A stretch of 64,000 bases of DNA. It comes from Esteya vermicola (lineage: Eukaryota > Ascomycota > Sordariomycetes > Ophiostomatales > Ophiostomataceae). Below are positions 38,499-50,500 of the stretch, piece by piece (within the stretch, counting starts at the first letter, position 1; the number at the start of each line of letters is the position of its first letter). The stretch is taken from contig PCDM01000011.1 in NCBI GenBank assembly GCA_002778215.1, forward strand, positions 3,348,001 to 3,412,000. Direction: 5' to 3'. The translations under genes and the position numbers were made by a program. The notes under the pieces were generated by a model that worked only from the letters and a program-made list of their open reading frames with translations, was not told where the DNA came from and did not search any database.

Positions 38499-38849
38499 AT
38501 GAAGAATCTCATTCTTACCGTGCTGCTCGGTCTGGTCTCGTTGCACAATGGTCTCACCGCCGCATGGAATCAAGAATGGAGAAGAAGATGCAGTGACATG
38601 GGCTCTTTGGGGAGGGGCGACTGGGCCCTGCCCTCTCTGTCCCCCTTTCTTTTTTTCTACTTCTTCATGTGTTGGCATCATCTCTGCCAAACGGTCTTGG
38701 AAAATAAACGTTGCACATCTCTCATCTCCATGGTCACTGCCTACAAAGAGTGTCACTGGCTGCTCACAACTTCCCGGCGGACTCGTATTCTTGTCCCCCA
38801 GTTTCACAGAAACACCTGTCAACAGCGGCCTCCAACGACAAGGGGCTAG
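38499..38849 (+). CDS. Candidate small secreted protein (weak)
   Basis: The frame opens with MKNLILTVLLGLVSLHNG and LTA-A, a textbook signal peptide with a plausible cleavage after LTA, and runs for 116 residues. After cleavage the product would have six to seven cysteines. Against it, the centre (SPFLFFYFFMCW) derives from a T-rich tract typical of non-coding DNA here, the tail is Arg/Thr-rich, and no homologue comes to mind. An intron inside the frame is possible but no good pair of sites was found. If real, it would be a small secreted, effector-like protein. Confidence 0.2.
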   Translation: MKNLILTVLLGLVSLHNGLTAAWNQEWRRRCSDMGSLGRGDWALPSLSPFLFFYFFMCWHHLCQTVLENKRCTSLISMVTAYKECHWLLTTSRRTRILVPQFHRNTCQQRPPTTRG

Positions 38850-39181
38850 GGAAAGAGAGAGAAACCCGAGAAACCCGAGAAAAAGAAAAAGAAAGTGAGA
38901 TCAACGAGAACAATGAGAATATATCAATTGACATTTAAAAAAAGTTGAGAAATACAAGAGATTTCCCGAATGTGTTCATATGCAAATGATCCTCGAGGAG
39001 ACAAAGCAGCTGAGATTAGCGAAAAATCCAACGAGATTTGGAAACTATCCAGCATCCAGCCATCTCTACGCTCGTCGGACGGCTTGCTTCCTGTCATTTG
39101 CTCCCCCCCTCTCTCTATCATCCTCATTCCCCTTCCCCCTTTGCTCTTCATTCTCGAGCCAGCTGACCCAGTAGTCCTTCA

Positions 39182-40782
39182 CTACCATCTGACATTGCCA
39201 TCGTAGTCTGTAATGCCCATGGATTCCTGTAGCTGTCGAATTTCTTGCTCCTGAGCCATGGATATTTCAGATCTAGTGGCAGGCAGCTCGTGCGCCCTGG
39301 CCTGCTGTCCCCTTCGGCGGCCGTGGTATCCTGTCTGTGTCTTGGCTTTCATGGCGGCCGCGTCTCGGAGCAGCCGGTCACTCGTCTTCTTGTCATGGCT
39401 CATGTCCAAGATCATGGCTTGCCGCCGCTGGGCCTCGGCTGGTCCTAAAGTGAATGTTAGCAATGTTCCTCTCCCTCCCTCTTCTCACTTCTTCTAGTTG
39501 GAAACTCACCGTCGTCTAGACTCTCTGTATCGACCGAGGCGGTTCTGTTTCGAGCCGTCGTGCTCATGTCGACCTGCACAGTCTGGATGGCGCTCTCAAC
39601 ACGGACCAGGAAGGGAACCGAGTTTCCGCCTTCCACTCTGCTATCATGTATATTGTTTCCCCGCCCGTCTGCCTGTTCTGCTCGTTCTTTCCGTCCTTCT
39701 GAGAGGCCCAGCCCACCACGCTCCAGCCCCCCCGTAGGACGCCGGCCAAGCTGCTGCTCCCTCGACACGAGCTGCTGCTCGCGGGCCTTCCACTCCTCGG
39801 CGAGTCCGAAAAACTCCTCCAGGTCACGTCGCCGAGCCAGCTCGGCCTCTTCACAGCAGCGTTCCGCACGGTCCAGAGCTTCCTGCAGCAGAAAGACGCC
39901 CTCGATCAGGTGCAACACGTGGCTCTTGTATTGTTCTGACACAGGTTCTGTGTTTCTCGCCGCACTCGTAGGCGTCATGAACGACCGGGGTGCCAGAGGG
40001 CTGGCCGTGTAGGAAGCCGGCTCCTGTCTGGCCGGAAACCGTCTCTCGGCCGACATGATGGCCACCTGCAGAGACTCGGCCACCTGACGCAGCGATGGGC
40101 GGTGCCATGTGGACTCGTCCCTCTTGACTATAATGGGACAGACATGTCTGCGGTCTTGCGTGCTGTAGAGGATGCCTCTTCGCTTCAGCTTGCGGAACTG
40201 GGCCGACAGGGACAAGGAGGACGGAGAGAGAAGGCCGTCGGCTGTCTGCGTCTGCGTCTCGGTCTGCGTCTGCGTCTCGGTCTGCGTCTGCAAGCCAGAG
40301 GTCCGTGGTGGCTTGGACGCCACGCCCGGGGCACTTCTGCTGCGCTTCTGTCTCCGCGTCTTCTTGCTGCTGCTTTTTTCCGTCTTCGTCCCCCCATCAC
40401 TCCACCCTCTCCGTCCACGGCCACACGCCTCTGCATCCTTTATGCAGCTGCTTTCTTTGCTCCCTTTCTTCTTGACCTTTTTGATGCTGCTGATGCTGAG
40501 GTAGCTAGACGCCTTGGTCAGAACTCGAGAGCGCGAAGAGTGCTGGGACGGGGGAGGATCAGGAGGAGGTGAGAGCGGTTCTGGTGATTTCTCTTCTGGC
40601 TGATATTCCAATCCCTGTTCAGCTGCCGTCATTGTTGGAAAAGGTTCAACTGGGGACGATGACATGTGAAAGGGAGACGGCTTGAGTGCAAAGCCTTTTT
40701 CCATATCAGATGGGTTTCGGCTGACCGGCGACGATGGCATTTTCGAATCGCCAAGGGCCATGAGACGTGCAAAGAGAGACAT
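39182..40782 (-). CDS. Orphan coiled-coil protein with Gln-Thr repeats (two exons)
   Basis: Exons 40782-39510 and 39444-39182 give 511 residues. The 65-nt intron begins GTGAGT and ends TTTAG, and its phase joins SLDDG to PAEAQRRQAM. The start MSLFARLMALGDSK is preferred to an in-frame ATG 41 codons upstream, whose product is low-complexity. I do not recognise the family. The N-terminal third is Ser/Pro-rich with a basic patch (SISSIKKVKKKGSK). Next comes a Gln-Thr-Glu-Thr tandem repeat, then a segment that may be folded (SAQFRKLKRRGILYSTQD, HVCPIIVKRDESTWHRPSLR). A coiled coil contains YKSHVLHLIEGVFLLQEAL and an Ala/Glu/Arg-rich helix. The second exon carries MILDMSHDKKTSDRLLRDAA and ends near ITDYDGNVRW. 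No catalytic motif is evident, so a structural or adaptor role is inferred. It shares orientation with the OGT gene upstream, 872 nt away. Confidence 0.75.
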
Positions 40783-41654
40783 AGTCTGCGAGAGAGAAGA
40801 CAGGCAGGCCTGGATAGAAAATCGTCTACCGGGAAAGTGAGAGGAGAGAGAGAGAAATAAATAAATAAAATCATTGTCAAATTTTGGACGCAGAAATACA
40901 GACATGGCCAGAAGAGGAAGTCACGATCGCCACACTTCAGACGCGCTCCTTCTGTCTCTTCAAGGCCTTCGACTACGATATACCCGCAAGGAAAGAGCGA
41001 TCAATGGACAATACAACGTGCCCAAACAGGAAGGACTGACAGAGGTCGTCATTCCTTATTCATTACACACAATGCAAACGATCAGACTGCAAAGGCGTCT
41101 TTGAAGCATTGTAGTACTGGGGAGATCGAGATCCAGGGCTGTGTGAGCATATCTCTTCGCAGAGGGCAGCGACGAGTTTGAGAAGGGGAAATGGGTAAAT
41201 TAATGATGAAATGACGCGCCACGGATAGAATACTGCCAGAGTACTGCAAACTGGTTGGATTCTTGTTTCGCCCGTGTTTTTTTTTGGCTACTTTTTGAAT
41301 CACTAGAGAGCCCCCCTAAAGAACAAAAACTCCCACAAACCCAAATGCCATGAGAGCCTCAAAAGACTCGTTCAAGCCCTAAAATCCATTACGGGGGAGC
41401 CATCATTCTCCCCTTTCCATTTTCCTGATATTGTCATTGCTCATTTCCCTAGGCGGTGCGCCCGTTCCAAAAGATAGAAAAAGAAAACTAAACCGTCCCT
41501 ACTGACCGAGCCCTAAAAAAGAAGACGAAAAAAACACGAGACGTCCTCGTCCGTGAAAGAATAAAAGAATAAGTATGCTTTTTTTTAGCATATTTTGAAA
41601 TGATAATCCCCTCCTCCTCAAACAATCCCAAGAGCCTTCAGTGGCCATCCGTGT
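40783..41654. other. Intergenic region between OGT and the coiled-coil orphan
   Basis: 872 nt without a gene. Both neighbours are on the minus strand, so it holds the 3' region of the OGT gene and the promoter of the orphan. T/A-rich stretches occur at 41500-41600. No GTAC-rich word of the dispersed family was seen here. Confidence 0.6.
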
Positions 41655-44600
41655 CTAGAGATAAATATCTCCCTTCTCACCAGACACCCATCTGCGCCAT
41701 GCCTCGTCATATGCATCCTCCAAATCATTGACCCATCTGCGGGTATCAAACAACCCGCAGGTCCATTTGTTGTCCCAGAGCAGCTTCCGCAGGTCAAACA
41801 GATGGCCAGACCCCTCACCATATTCCTCGGTGGTGCCGTTGCTGCTGTTTCTGTATACTTGAAGGCTGTAGTTCAAGCTGCGAGCTAGCTGGATAGCCGT
41901 CTTCTCATACACACTCTCATCCGCCGCAATCAACTCTGCGGCTGCTCGCTCGCCTTGGCTATTCTTGGGCAGAGCACCCTTGAGAATGGACGCTGCAATT
42001 CGCGAACACATCTTGTACTTGTAGCGGGGCAGAGTGAGCAACGGTGTGCTCGACCACAGAACATCTGCCGCTGTCGTGTGGGCATTGCACTCGGGCGTAT
42101 CCAGAAACAGGTCACAGACGCGTGCACGAGCAATGTGCAGGTGCTTGGGTGCAACGTCAGTAAACACGATCCTTCTTGCCACGCTCTCTCCCGCCCACTT
42201 GACCGCCGTCTTGCGCAGGTTGGCCTCGCCCAATTCAGGGAAACGGAGGAGCCACAAAACGGCATTCGGGACACCTGCTAGGATCCTGAGCCAGCATCGA
42301 AAGGTCGTCGGGTCGATCTGTACGCAGGAATTAGCTCATCTGTCGCGGATGGAACAAAAAGATTTGGAAGTCTCACCTTGTAGAGCTGGTTAAAGTTGCC
42401 CATGATAATGGTCTCATCCGGAAGATTGGGAAACAGCTCCTTGCGCATCTTCCACCGTCGGTACTGCTCGCCCTGCCAAGTCACGCTGCGCTCAGAAGCA
42501 TCCGCAGACTGTTTATGGTCACAACAGAAGAACGTGTCCCGGCAATAGACAATGTTTTCAGAGTAGATCCAATCCTCCTGATCCGCATCCATCTCATCAC
42601 GGAACACGTCGCCAATGCTAACGTTTCCACGCCACGGACGTAATGTCGAAGGTGGCACAGCCGTCGTGTCTGCCAGCAGGTAATCGCACCATTCAGCGCC
42701 CATTGTGCCAGCAAACCCCATGAAAGCCATCTGGATGGGGGCTGGCCGAGCAGAAAAAATCTCGTTTCTAGCTCCCCGCGTATATCCGTTGAGATTGACG
42801 AGAATGTGGATCTTGTCCTCAAGGATCTGGCTGACCAGCCGATCAGACGCCCAGCTCGTCACGTCACGGAATACAGGGGCCTCTCTCTCAATCTGAAGGC
42901 GGTGAACCGATTTGTCGCTGACCGTGGTTGCATAGCAGAATGCTTTGGCCCGAGATGGGTCGTGGAACCCAAAGACGGATTGCATTCTGGCAAGAGACAA
43001 TTGTCAGCAGAGCTCGGGGAGGATACAGTCACAATTATGCAAGAGAAGGGAAAAAAAAAAAAAAAAAAAAGCAAAGAAAAGAAAGAACTTACAAATGGGC
43101 TAGAGGGTGGTTGTTAAAGTCCGAGGAGATGTATCCAATATTCAGCTGAGGCTGCGGAGGCGGCGGCGGGGGATACACGTTGCTAGAAAGCCACGGAGAC
43201 CGAAGAGTTGAGCACGAGATCCGTTGTGCGTTTCGCTGGGAGATGAGGCGAACTTCCTTGGCTGGGAGAGGACAGGTGAACGTGTGGAAAGGAAGAACGG
43301 TAGGCGCAACGGGCACCGGCAGACTGGCAGGCAGCCGTGGCCGGACATAATTGCTATGGGGAGCCTCGATGCCTCGAATGTAACGGTCGCGATACCAGCG
43401 ACGCATCATGACACGTGCGGCTCGCTCCACGAGTCGCACAACGCGCGCGCCCTCTGATGTCTTGCCAGCCCACTTGGCCAGTTCTGCCACAAAATCCAAT
43501 GATTGATCGGACCTGTTACCCGCATCGCCTGCTCCACCAATCACACTCTCCTCGTCTGTGAGATCTCCGACAGCGTTCTTCAGTTGGCATGCGAGCATGG
43601 AAATGGTACTGCTATGCAACATGCCTGAACCCCAATCAGATCCATCCTTGAGCTGGCGGCTGACAATGTCTGCCACGCGCTGGATGAGACCACTGCCACA
43701 CCCTGCTTGGCGACCATCTAGGAGCATACCATCGCCATCCACGTGCCAGCGGTCATAGGTGCCATTGTACAAGATAACACCGCCACGGCCAGTCCAGTCA
43801 CAGACAGAATTGAGCGCCGTAGACAATCCACAAACGGCTTCAGAAAAGTCTGGGTTCGATATCACGGCACGTCGATAGTACATAATTGCCTCGGAAACGC
43901 GACCGCGATCCTTGACAGCATTGGCCAAATTGGTCAAGGCAATATCAAAGCTACCGTCGCACTCGACAGCCTTTTGGTACATCTTGATAGCATAATCCAG
44001 ATGGCCGACATCTTTCAGTAGACTGCCGAGATTTGTATGCAGATGCACGTGCTTTGGATCGAGTTGCAACCCGTAACTGTAATAGGCAAATGCCAGACCC
44101 AGGCCGCTCCCAGGAAGAATACCCGTAGGTACGCCTGACTGCTGTTGCAGTGCCTTTGGAACCAGCGACTGTGTGGACTCGCTTGGCGGCGTAGGGGCAT
44201 ACTGCACACTCGCCAGCAGGATGCCGACGTTGTTGGCCGTGGACGGACTCTCCTGCAGAGATAGCGACAGGTAATACAGGGCCAGGATGTCTGCCACGGC
44301 CGAGGTCTGGCCGCCCGTCCCGTGCAAGGAGTATCCATTGCTTGCCATTCCGTCCTGGAGAATTTTAGCCGTTGACAGCAGAGCGTTGCTCGTTGTCGCG
44401 ATAGCAGACCGCCGATGTTGATTTTCGGGAATGAAATTCAAACCCGGCAGCTGGCCGTGATTGGAAGCAAACACATATCGCGCCGAGCGCTTGGCCCTAT
44501 CCGGAGGTAGGAGAAGAGGGCCCGTCGGACGACTGGCAGAAGCCGCATGAGCTGGTGAGAGAGTGCTGTGGATATGCTGAATGAGATCTTGAATGCATCG

Positions 44601-47081
44601 GAAGCTGCTGCCCGTGCCAATCAACACGGCCTCTTCATAGGCCTTGGAGGCGGCTGCCGTCTCCTTCATGGCGTAGAGAATGTTGGCCTTGGTGTGGATG
44701 AGGATGAGCATCCGGCCATTGTCATGGCCAGGTATGGCATAGCCACTCGACCCGTAGCCCGGTTGCGTAGTGGCTGATTCGGGGGAGCTAGGCGACGCTG
44801 GATCTCCATTGTCATCACTCGAGAGTGCTTCGGGTGCTGGTGCTTCCAGAGGCGCTGCCGGTTGGTTTGTGCCACTCGCTTCGGCGTCATCAGACCCGCT
44901 ACCCTCGCTATTGCCACTATTGGCACTGTTACCATTATTTCCGCTGCTGCTCGCAGCAGCATTGGGAAGCTTCTCGATACGCAGAGCTTCCTGAACAAAC
45001 TCAATCATCTTGACGGCCTCTCGATTCCGTTGCTGGGTTGCCAACAAAGTGGCCAAGTGCTCGGCCGGTTCGAGGTAGCTGGGCCGTGACTGAATGGCCT
45101 GTATCCAGAATTTCTCAGCCTCGTCACGGCGGTCAAGGCAGTAAAGCGTGGCGGCAATGTTGGACATGACCTCAACGTGGTCAGGCTCCAAGGCAGCGAT
45201 GCGGTTGAACCACTCCAATGCCTCTTCAAAGTGCTCCATACCATAGTGTAGACAGCCACCCAGCATCATGCCGTCAATCCACTTCCATCCACTCTGCTCA
45301 GAGATAGTGGACAGCAGCTCTAGCGCGGCTTTTGTCTGGGGGACGAGGGGCGGCTGTGGCAAGGCAGTGTTTTGTGTCGCGGCCGGGATGACGCCATAGA
45401 GCTTGGTCACAAAAGACGAATGTTTGCCCATCGAGCCTGCGGCAACGGTCGCAGCAGCATAGGGATTAGAGTTGGCATATGGGTTGCTGCCAAGTGGCTG
45501 TGGTCCCGGCATCATTCGAGTAGTCGGCAGGTACTGGCCTGCGGCTTGGGCACGGGCAGCAAATGACAGCTGCTGCTGCTGCTGTCTCTGCTGCTGTCTC
45601 TGCTGCTGCTGCTGCTGGAGCTGTGCCGACTTTGAGAGAACGGACGCCTTCATGGATGGCCGGAGACTGGGAAGGGGCCGGCCGTGCAGTGATTTCTTGG
45701 TGTGTGTCAGATACAAAAGAAGCTCTGCGTAGATCTTTTCTGCGTGCGACAGAACGCGTTCTTTGAACCGCACGAGGCCTTCTCCGGACGTGGGAATGGC
45801 AGGTAGGAGAGGCATCGTGGTGATGTTGGGCACGGGCGGTCCCATGGAGAGCATCTCGAGAGCCTGTATGGGGGAACGAAGTACAGACGCGCTATCCACT
45901 GCCGCGGGTTGCTGGCTCTGAGACCGGGTTCTTGGGTGGTTCAGAGGGCCCTGTAGAAGCAAGCCGGGGTCCGTGTTGTGGCCAGAGGGGTAGTTGAAGA
46001 CGGCAGCCTGGCCGGGTAGGGCAAGAGGCTGCGTGTTGCTGGCAATGGGCGCTACCGGGGGGTAGAGGATCTGGCTACCAGGAATAAAGGGTGTCTGGCT
46101 AGCAATGTTGGGTTGCACAAAGCTGACACTGATAGCATCGTCAACGGTGGCCGCGTTGGCCACCGGGAATGGCTGGGTGTGGTATCCGTGCAAGAGCGTG
46201 CTATTGGGCCAGATGGGCTGGGGGTTGAAGCTGGCAGAGTTGAAGGCCGTGGGGCCGGGAGATGCTTGGTAGGAGGGGGTGAAGACTGGCTGAAAGAGCA
46301 TATTGTTGCCAGAGTTGCCTCTGATCTGGGTAAGAAGAGCGGCAGTCTGCACCATGGGAGCCTGATCCACCACCGCCTGGCCGACGCCCATATTGGTAGC
46401 GGCGGCGGCAGCAGCAGCAGCAGCAGCAGGATGGGTTGGACCATATGCCCAAGCGTGTTGTGCCAATCCATGGGGTGCGAGAGACAGACCAGCACTGGCG
46501 GCGGCAGCGGCAGCGGCAGCCTGCTGTTGGCGAAGCTGCTGTTGCTGCTGCTGCTGTTGGACGGCGGGCGTGGGAAACATGATGGATGATGTGGGCAAGA
46601 CCATCTGTTTAAAGGGTGGCGGTCCAGCAGCCAGGCTGGCCGGAGAGCCATCATACCCGGCGTCGACGGTGCCGTTGGGCGTCTTTCGACGCAGCTGGTA
46701 GTCCTGGAGACGTTCCACGAGATTGATTCCGGTGCTGGGAGGAAAGAGCGAGTGGTTCACAGAGCTCGAGCCAACAGACGACGACGACGACTCCTGACGG
46801 AGGTAGCCATGGAGCTGGCTCTGCTGGAGCTGCAGCTGTGCCTGTTGTTGTGCCTGCTGTTGTGGGTGTTGCTGCTGGGAGGTGGATGGGATGGCAGCGC
46901 GGCTCTGAGAGAGGTAGTGGTATTGTTGCTGGAGCTGATGCTGAGCCACCTGCTGCTGGAGGAGATGGTTCTGCTGCATAGCGAGCACGTATTCGGGGTT
47001 GAGGTGAAGGGCAGGGTGGGCATCGAAATGGCGGGGTGTAGGCCCCATTTGCGGGTGCATCTGCACCAGAGACTGCTGCAT
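41655..47081 (-). CDS. O-GlcNAc transferase-like protein (TPR + GT41), three exons
   Basis: Exons 47081-43093, 42986-42377 and 42317-41655 encode 1,753 residues. Introns of 106 nt (GTAAGT..CCAG) and 59 nt (GTGAGA..ACAG) restore LAHL-MQSVFGFHDP and NFNQLYK-IDPTTFRCW. The N-terminal 560 residues are Gln-, Ala-, Ser- and Pro-rich with poly-Q and poly-A tracts. TPR helices follow at about 605-710 and 990-1110, ending in the VCDW hallmark. The GT41 catalytic region has GYISSDFNNHPLAHL (His1325, matching the active-site His of human OGT), HILVNLNGYTRGARNEIF, PIQMAFMGFAGTMGAEW, NFNQLYK (Lys1533), WLLRFPELGE and LDTPECNAHTTAADVLW (His near 1613). The known family transfers GlcNAc from UDP-GlcNAc to Ser/Thr of nuclear and cytosolic proteins. 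The metazoan insert between the two catalytic lobes is absent. Because all key residues are kept, activity is likely; substrates are unknown. Confidence 0.93.
45571..45625 (-). repeat. CAG/CTG tract encoding poly-glutamine in OGT
   Basis: Runs of CTG on the plus strand, interrupted by TCT, encode QQQQQRQQQRQQQQQ-type sequence just before the TPR region. Similar Q- and A-coding triplet runs lie at 46405-46432 and 46500-46560. They are likely to vary in length between strains. Confidence 0.8.
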
Positions 47082-47530
47082 TGTTGAGTGAGAAGGAGAG
47101 AGCGCAGGAGAGAGAAAAGCTTGGAAGAAAAAAAAGGTGGAGGTTGTTGGCAGGCGATCGTGTCAGGCGGCGGCGGTCTGACGTTGAGATCGAAAAGCAG
47201 CCCTGGCTGAGACTGATCCAGGCCCCAAGGCACAGCCCTAGCCGTAGAGGCTAGGAGGGAAAGAGGGCGCAAGAAAACAATGCATAAGAGAAAGAAGAGC
47301 GAAAATGGAAAAAGAAAAGAAAAGAAGAGAGCAGAGAAAACAGGCAAAAGAAGAGGCGAAAAGGGAAAACAGGTGGGGGTGGGGAGAAGAGAGGCGAGAG
47401 AGGCGAGAGAGGTGAGAGAGAGAGACAAGAGAGAGAGGGAGAGAGGGGGAGGAAACAAAAGAGATGCAGAGGAAAAAGGAAAAAGGGAAGAAAAATAAGA
47501 GGAAAAGAAATTTCCAGAGGAAAAAAACAA
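47082..47530 (-). promoter_or_regulatory. CT-rich leader of the OGT gene
   Basis: On the plus strand this is a GA-rich purine tract (GAGAGA, GAAAAG runs at 47270-47520), so the OGT coding strand is CT-rich, matching the leaders of the other large genes in the window. Confidence 0.5.
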
Positions 47531-50500
47531 GTAACAGGTTTTCGAGACGACTTGGAGATGTTCAGTTTCGACCGTCCGTCACACTCAGCCCGTTGGTTCT
47601 GCTTTAAAGAATTAGCGGAGAAGCCTAGTGGGTGTTGGGGTCCGCTAAAATGGGTCTTGGAACACTAGAGCAAGCAAGTGGCGGCGCGGTTTGACGGGAT
47701 ATACGATGTATAGGGGAGGGCACACAGCTTTGTCTTACCTAGAGCGTGTCGGGGCTGACGAGGGAAAAAAGGCGTGAGGAGGGGGGGAGAGAAGGAGGGG
47801 AGAGGGGAAGAAATAAAAGGAAAGAAAAAGAGGGTGGAAAAAAAAGGAAGGGAAAAAAAGGGAAAAGAAAAAAAAAGGAAAAAGGAAAAAAACAGGAAGC
47901 AAACAGAATTCAAAAGGGAAGGAACAGCAAGGCAGGAGCTGGCAGGAGCAGAGAACGTGGAATCAGAGTGCCAATGTGGGCAAGAGCGCTACAGGGGAGG
48001 GGAATACGAGTCAAAGCCGTCGTTGTACACTACAAATACACTATGGAGTACTCGTAAAAACGGACTCTGCAGCGGCTTCAGGGCACTTCCTGCCGTACCT
48101 GTGCAATACGAAGCAAGAGAATGAAGAAATGAAAACCAAGAAAGCGAAACGAAAAAAAGTAGAATAAAGAAGGGGACAGAATGAAGAATGGAGAAAAGGG
48201 AGAAAATGCAAAGAAGTGAGAGGACATGCAAAATAAAAAAGAAAGACAAAAAAGGGCACGATCCAGTGCAATCCATACAAATACAGTCGGTACAACAGGT
48301 CAATCAAATACAGCAAGTACAATCATAATTCTTGTTTTTGGTCATTTTTTGGCGAGGTAATTTCTTATTGCTGTCGCTGACCGCCTTGATTGGGAAGGGG
48401 CGACAGTGAATTGGGAAGTGTGGTGGGGGCTTGACACAAGTACTCCGTACTCGAAGAAGGAGGGGAAAAGACGATCGGTCACTGGTTAGCCAGGATGACA
48501 AGGATGGCAAGGATGGCAAAGGATGTACTCGTACTCCCACTCACAGAGGATACCTCGTCAGTCGGTGACCTCGTCCAAGGACTGACAGGCAGCAGCGTGA
48601 GACAAGGCACGCCTTTTCTATTTCCCTGCGTTTTCTTTTTTTTTTGGCCGATTCTGGCCGATCTTGTTTGGGGCTATTGGGGGTGCGATTGGGGTGCGAT
48701 GGGAGAGAAAAAGACAGGGTCTGCCAAGAAGAGCGCGCCAAGAGAGGCCAAGCCGAGTCCAAGGAGAGTCCAAGAGTGACCCAAGAGTCCAAGAACGCGT
48801 CAAGGGGGCCAGACACCGGCTCTCTGCAGCTGACATTGCCGGTGCCAGCGGAGGGACGGCCGTAATGGCCGTGATGGCGGTGATGACCAGCGGGGGGTGG
48901 GCGGTTGCGCTAGGCAGAGCAGGCGCAAATCCTGGCGCTAGAGCTTGCCGGTCATCATTTCTACTCCGTAATAACGATCCTGACCAGGTGGTACAGCTAA
49001 GAAAGTGGGCAAATGCTCGTAGTCCGTACGTATGTAATAGGTTTTCAGTCAGACATGTGATCGCTCACGTGTCATGTATCAATCATCACAAAGTACTCCG
49101 TACTCGTACTACGAGTACTCGCAAGTTATCTACGAGTACTGTCAGCGAGTACGTCCAGAGTTTTAGCGATAACGCAAGCCTCGGACACTCTTTGACTCTG
49201 AACCCTTACCCTCTAGATGTTGCCCGAATCATACGATCAGCATCAGCTCGGCGCCCTCTACACTTGACTATCCGCCGTTCGCGGCAGATTGCAGTGAAAA
49301 GAACCGTGGTTGGAGAACAAAAGTACAGAAATGTACGTACTCGCAGGGACGATGGAGGGACTCGACTTGCCGTTTCATCTGGCCCCATGACCTTGTGCTC
49401 TCTCCCTCTTCTTCTACGTGGTATTCCTGCCGTTCTCTTGCCCACCATGCCATTGGGCGCGTAAGAAATACCACCATTGTGCCTTTCGGCATGCCCTCGT
49501 AAGATTTGTATACGTACTTTTGAAAAAGACCGCATACGTTTTCGGCGTCGCTTTCTGTCGTCTGTTCAGGCCAGCTCCTCTAGGACATCCGGCTCTTGCT
49601 CTTTTGTCCTGTCGTCCTATTGCCTTTGTCTTTTTGCCTGGTGCTGTGTTGTGAGTAAATAGGCATTTCCACACACCCTGTCGTAGCAATGGCACTCTGG
49701 CTAGACGGTACGAGCGGAAAGGCGATACCGTGCTGACGTCGCATGGAATGAGTTGTCCTCTCTGGTCCTTTTTTCTCTTCTCCATCACACCATACGTGTA
49801 GCTTTTGCTTTTTCTTTCTGCCTTTCTGCCTTTCTTCCTTTCTGCCTTTGCTTTCTGTTCCCTTTTTCCTCTTTCCTGTTTCCTGTTTTTGATTTCTCCT
49901 ATTCCTGGAAAAACTCGGAGCTGGCACCTCTCTTCTTCCCCTCCTCCCCCCTCCCCCAAACCTCCCATGCTCCAAGCCTCCCTCCTCGCAGCCAACCAGA
50001 CGAGCCCGCATGCAGAGTACGACGCAGTGCGTTGGAGCTGCTGCACTTGCCGGTCGGTCATTGGAACGCTCTCCATTCGGTGTGTGGCAACAACCATCAG
50101 CCATGCATAGAGCGTGAGATGGACTGGAAGGATGGCGTCCCCCGTCTGGCCGGCATTCTCGCATTCGTTTGCAAGCCTGTCGATGGCTCATGTCTGTTGA
50201 TGCTTATGGATCCCTCTGATTGGACGGGTGCCAAGGACTGCTGGTCATACTTGTTTTACAGCTTACAGGCAAAGCAGGGAAAAGACGAAGAAGGATGGGT
50301 GACACGACTCCTCGTACTTGTTTGGATTGGAAAGGGACGAAGACGTTGGAAAGGCCTCAAGGCCCCTCCTTTTCACGAGAAGCCGATAAGATGGCAGACA
50401 AGGCAATACGACTGTGAATGTAGTATGAGCCAGACAATCCAATCCGGGGACCAGCTAATCATACATAAGTACTCTGTAGTCTCTAGCGAATACAGAAGCC

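Larger units (their letters stand above)
33042..39181. other. Intergenic region of about 6.1 kb
   Basis: No firmly supportable gene. It includes the T-rich 3' region of the MYB gene (33065-34280), GTAC-rich words (34840, 35110, 35170, 36390, 37893-37901), an (AG)13 run, and a weak secreted-protein candidate at 38499. Frames of up to 230 codons exist but read as low-complexity sequence. Confidence 0.55.

Noticed and set aside
40783..40905. Upstream ATG of the coiled-coil orphan gene at 40905
   Set aside because: The extra 41 residues are hydrophobic and low-complexity, encoded by leader-like sequence; the ATG at 40782 is preferred.
48664..49464. Open frame of 266 codons on the plus strand
   Set aside because: It crosses several GTAC words and reads as Arg/Ser-rich sequence without domain character or a plausible start context.
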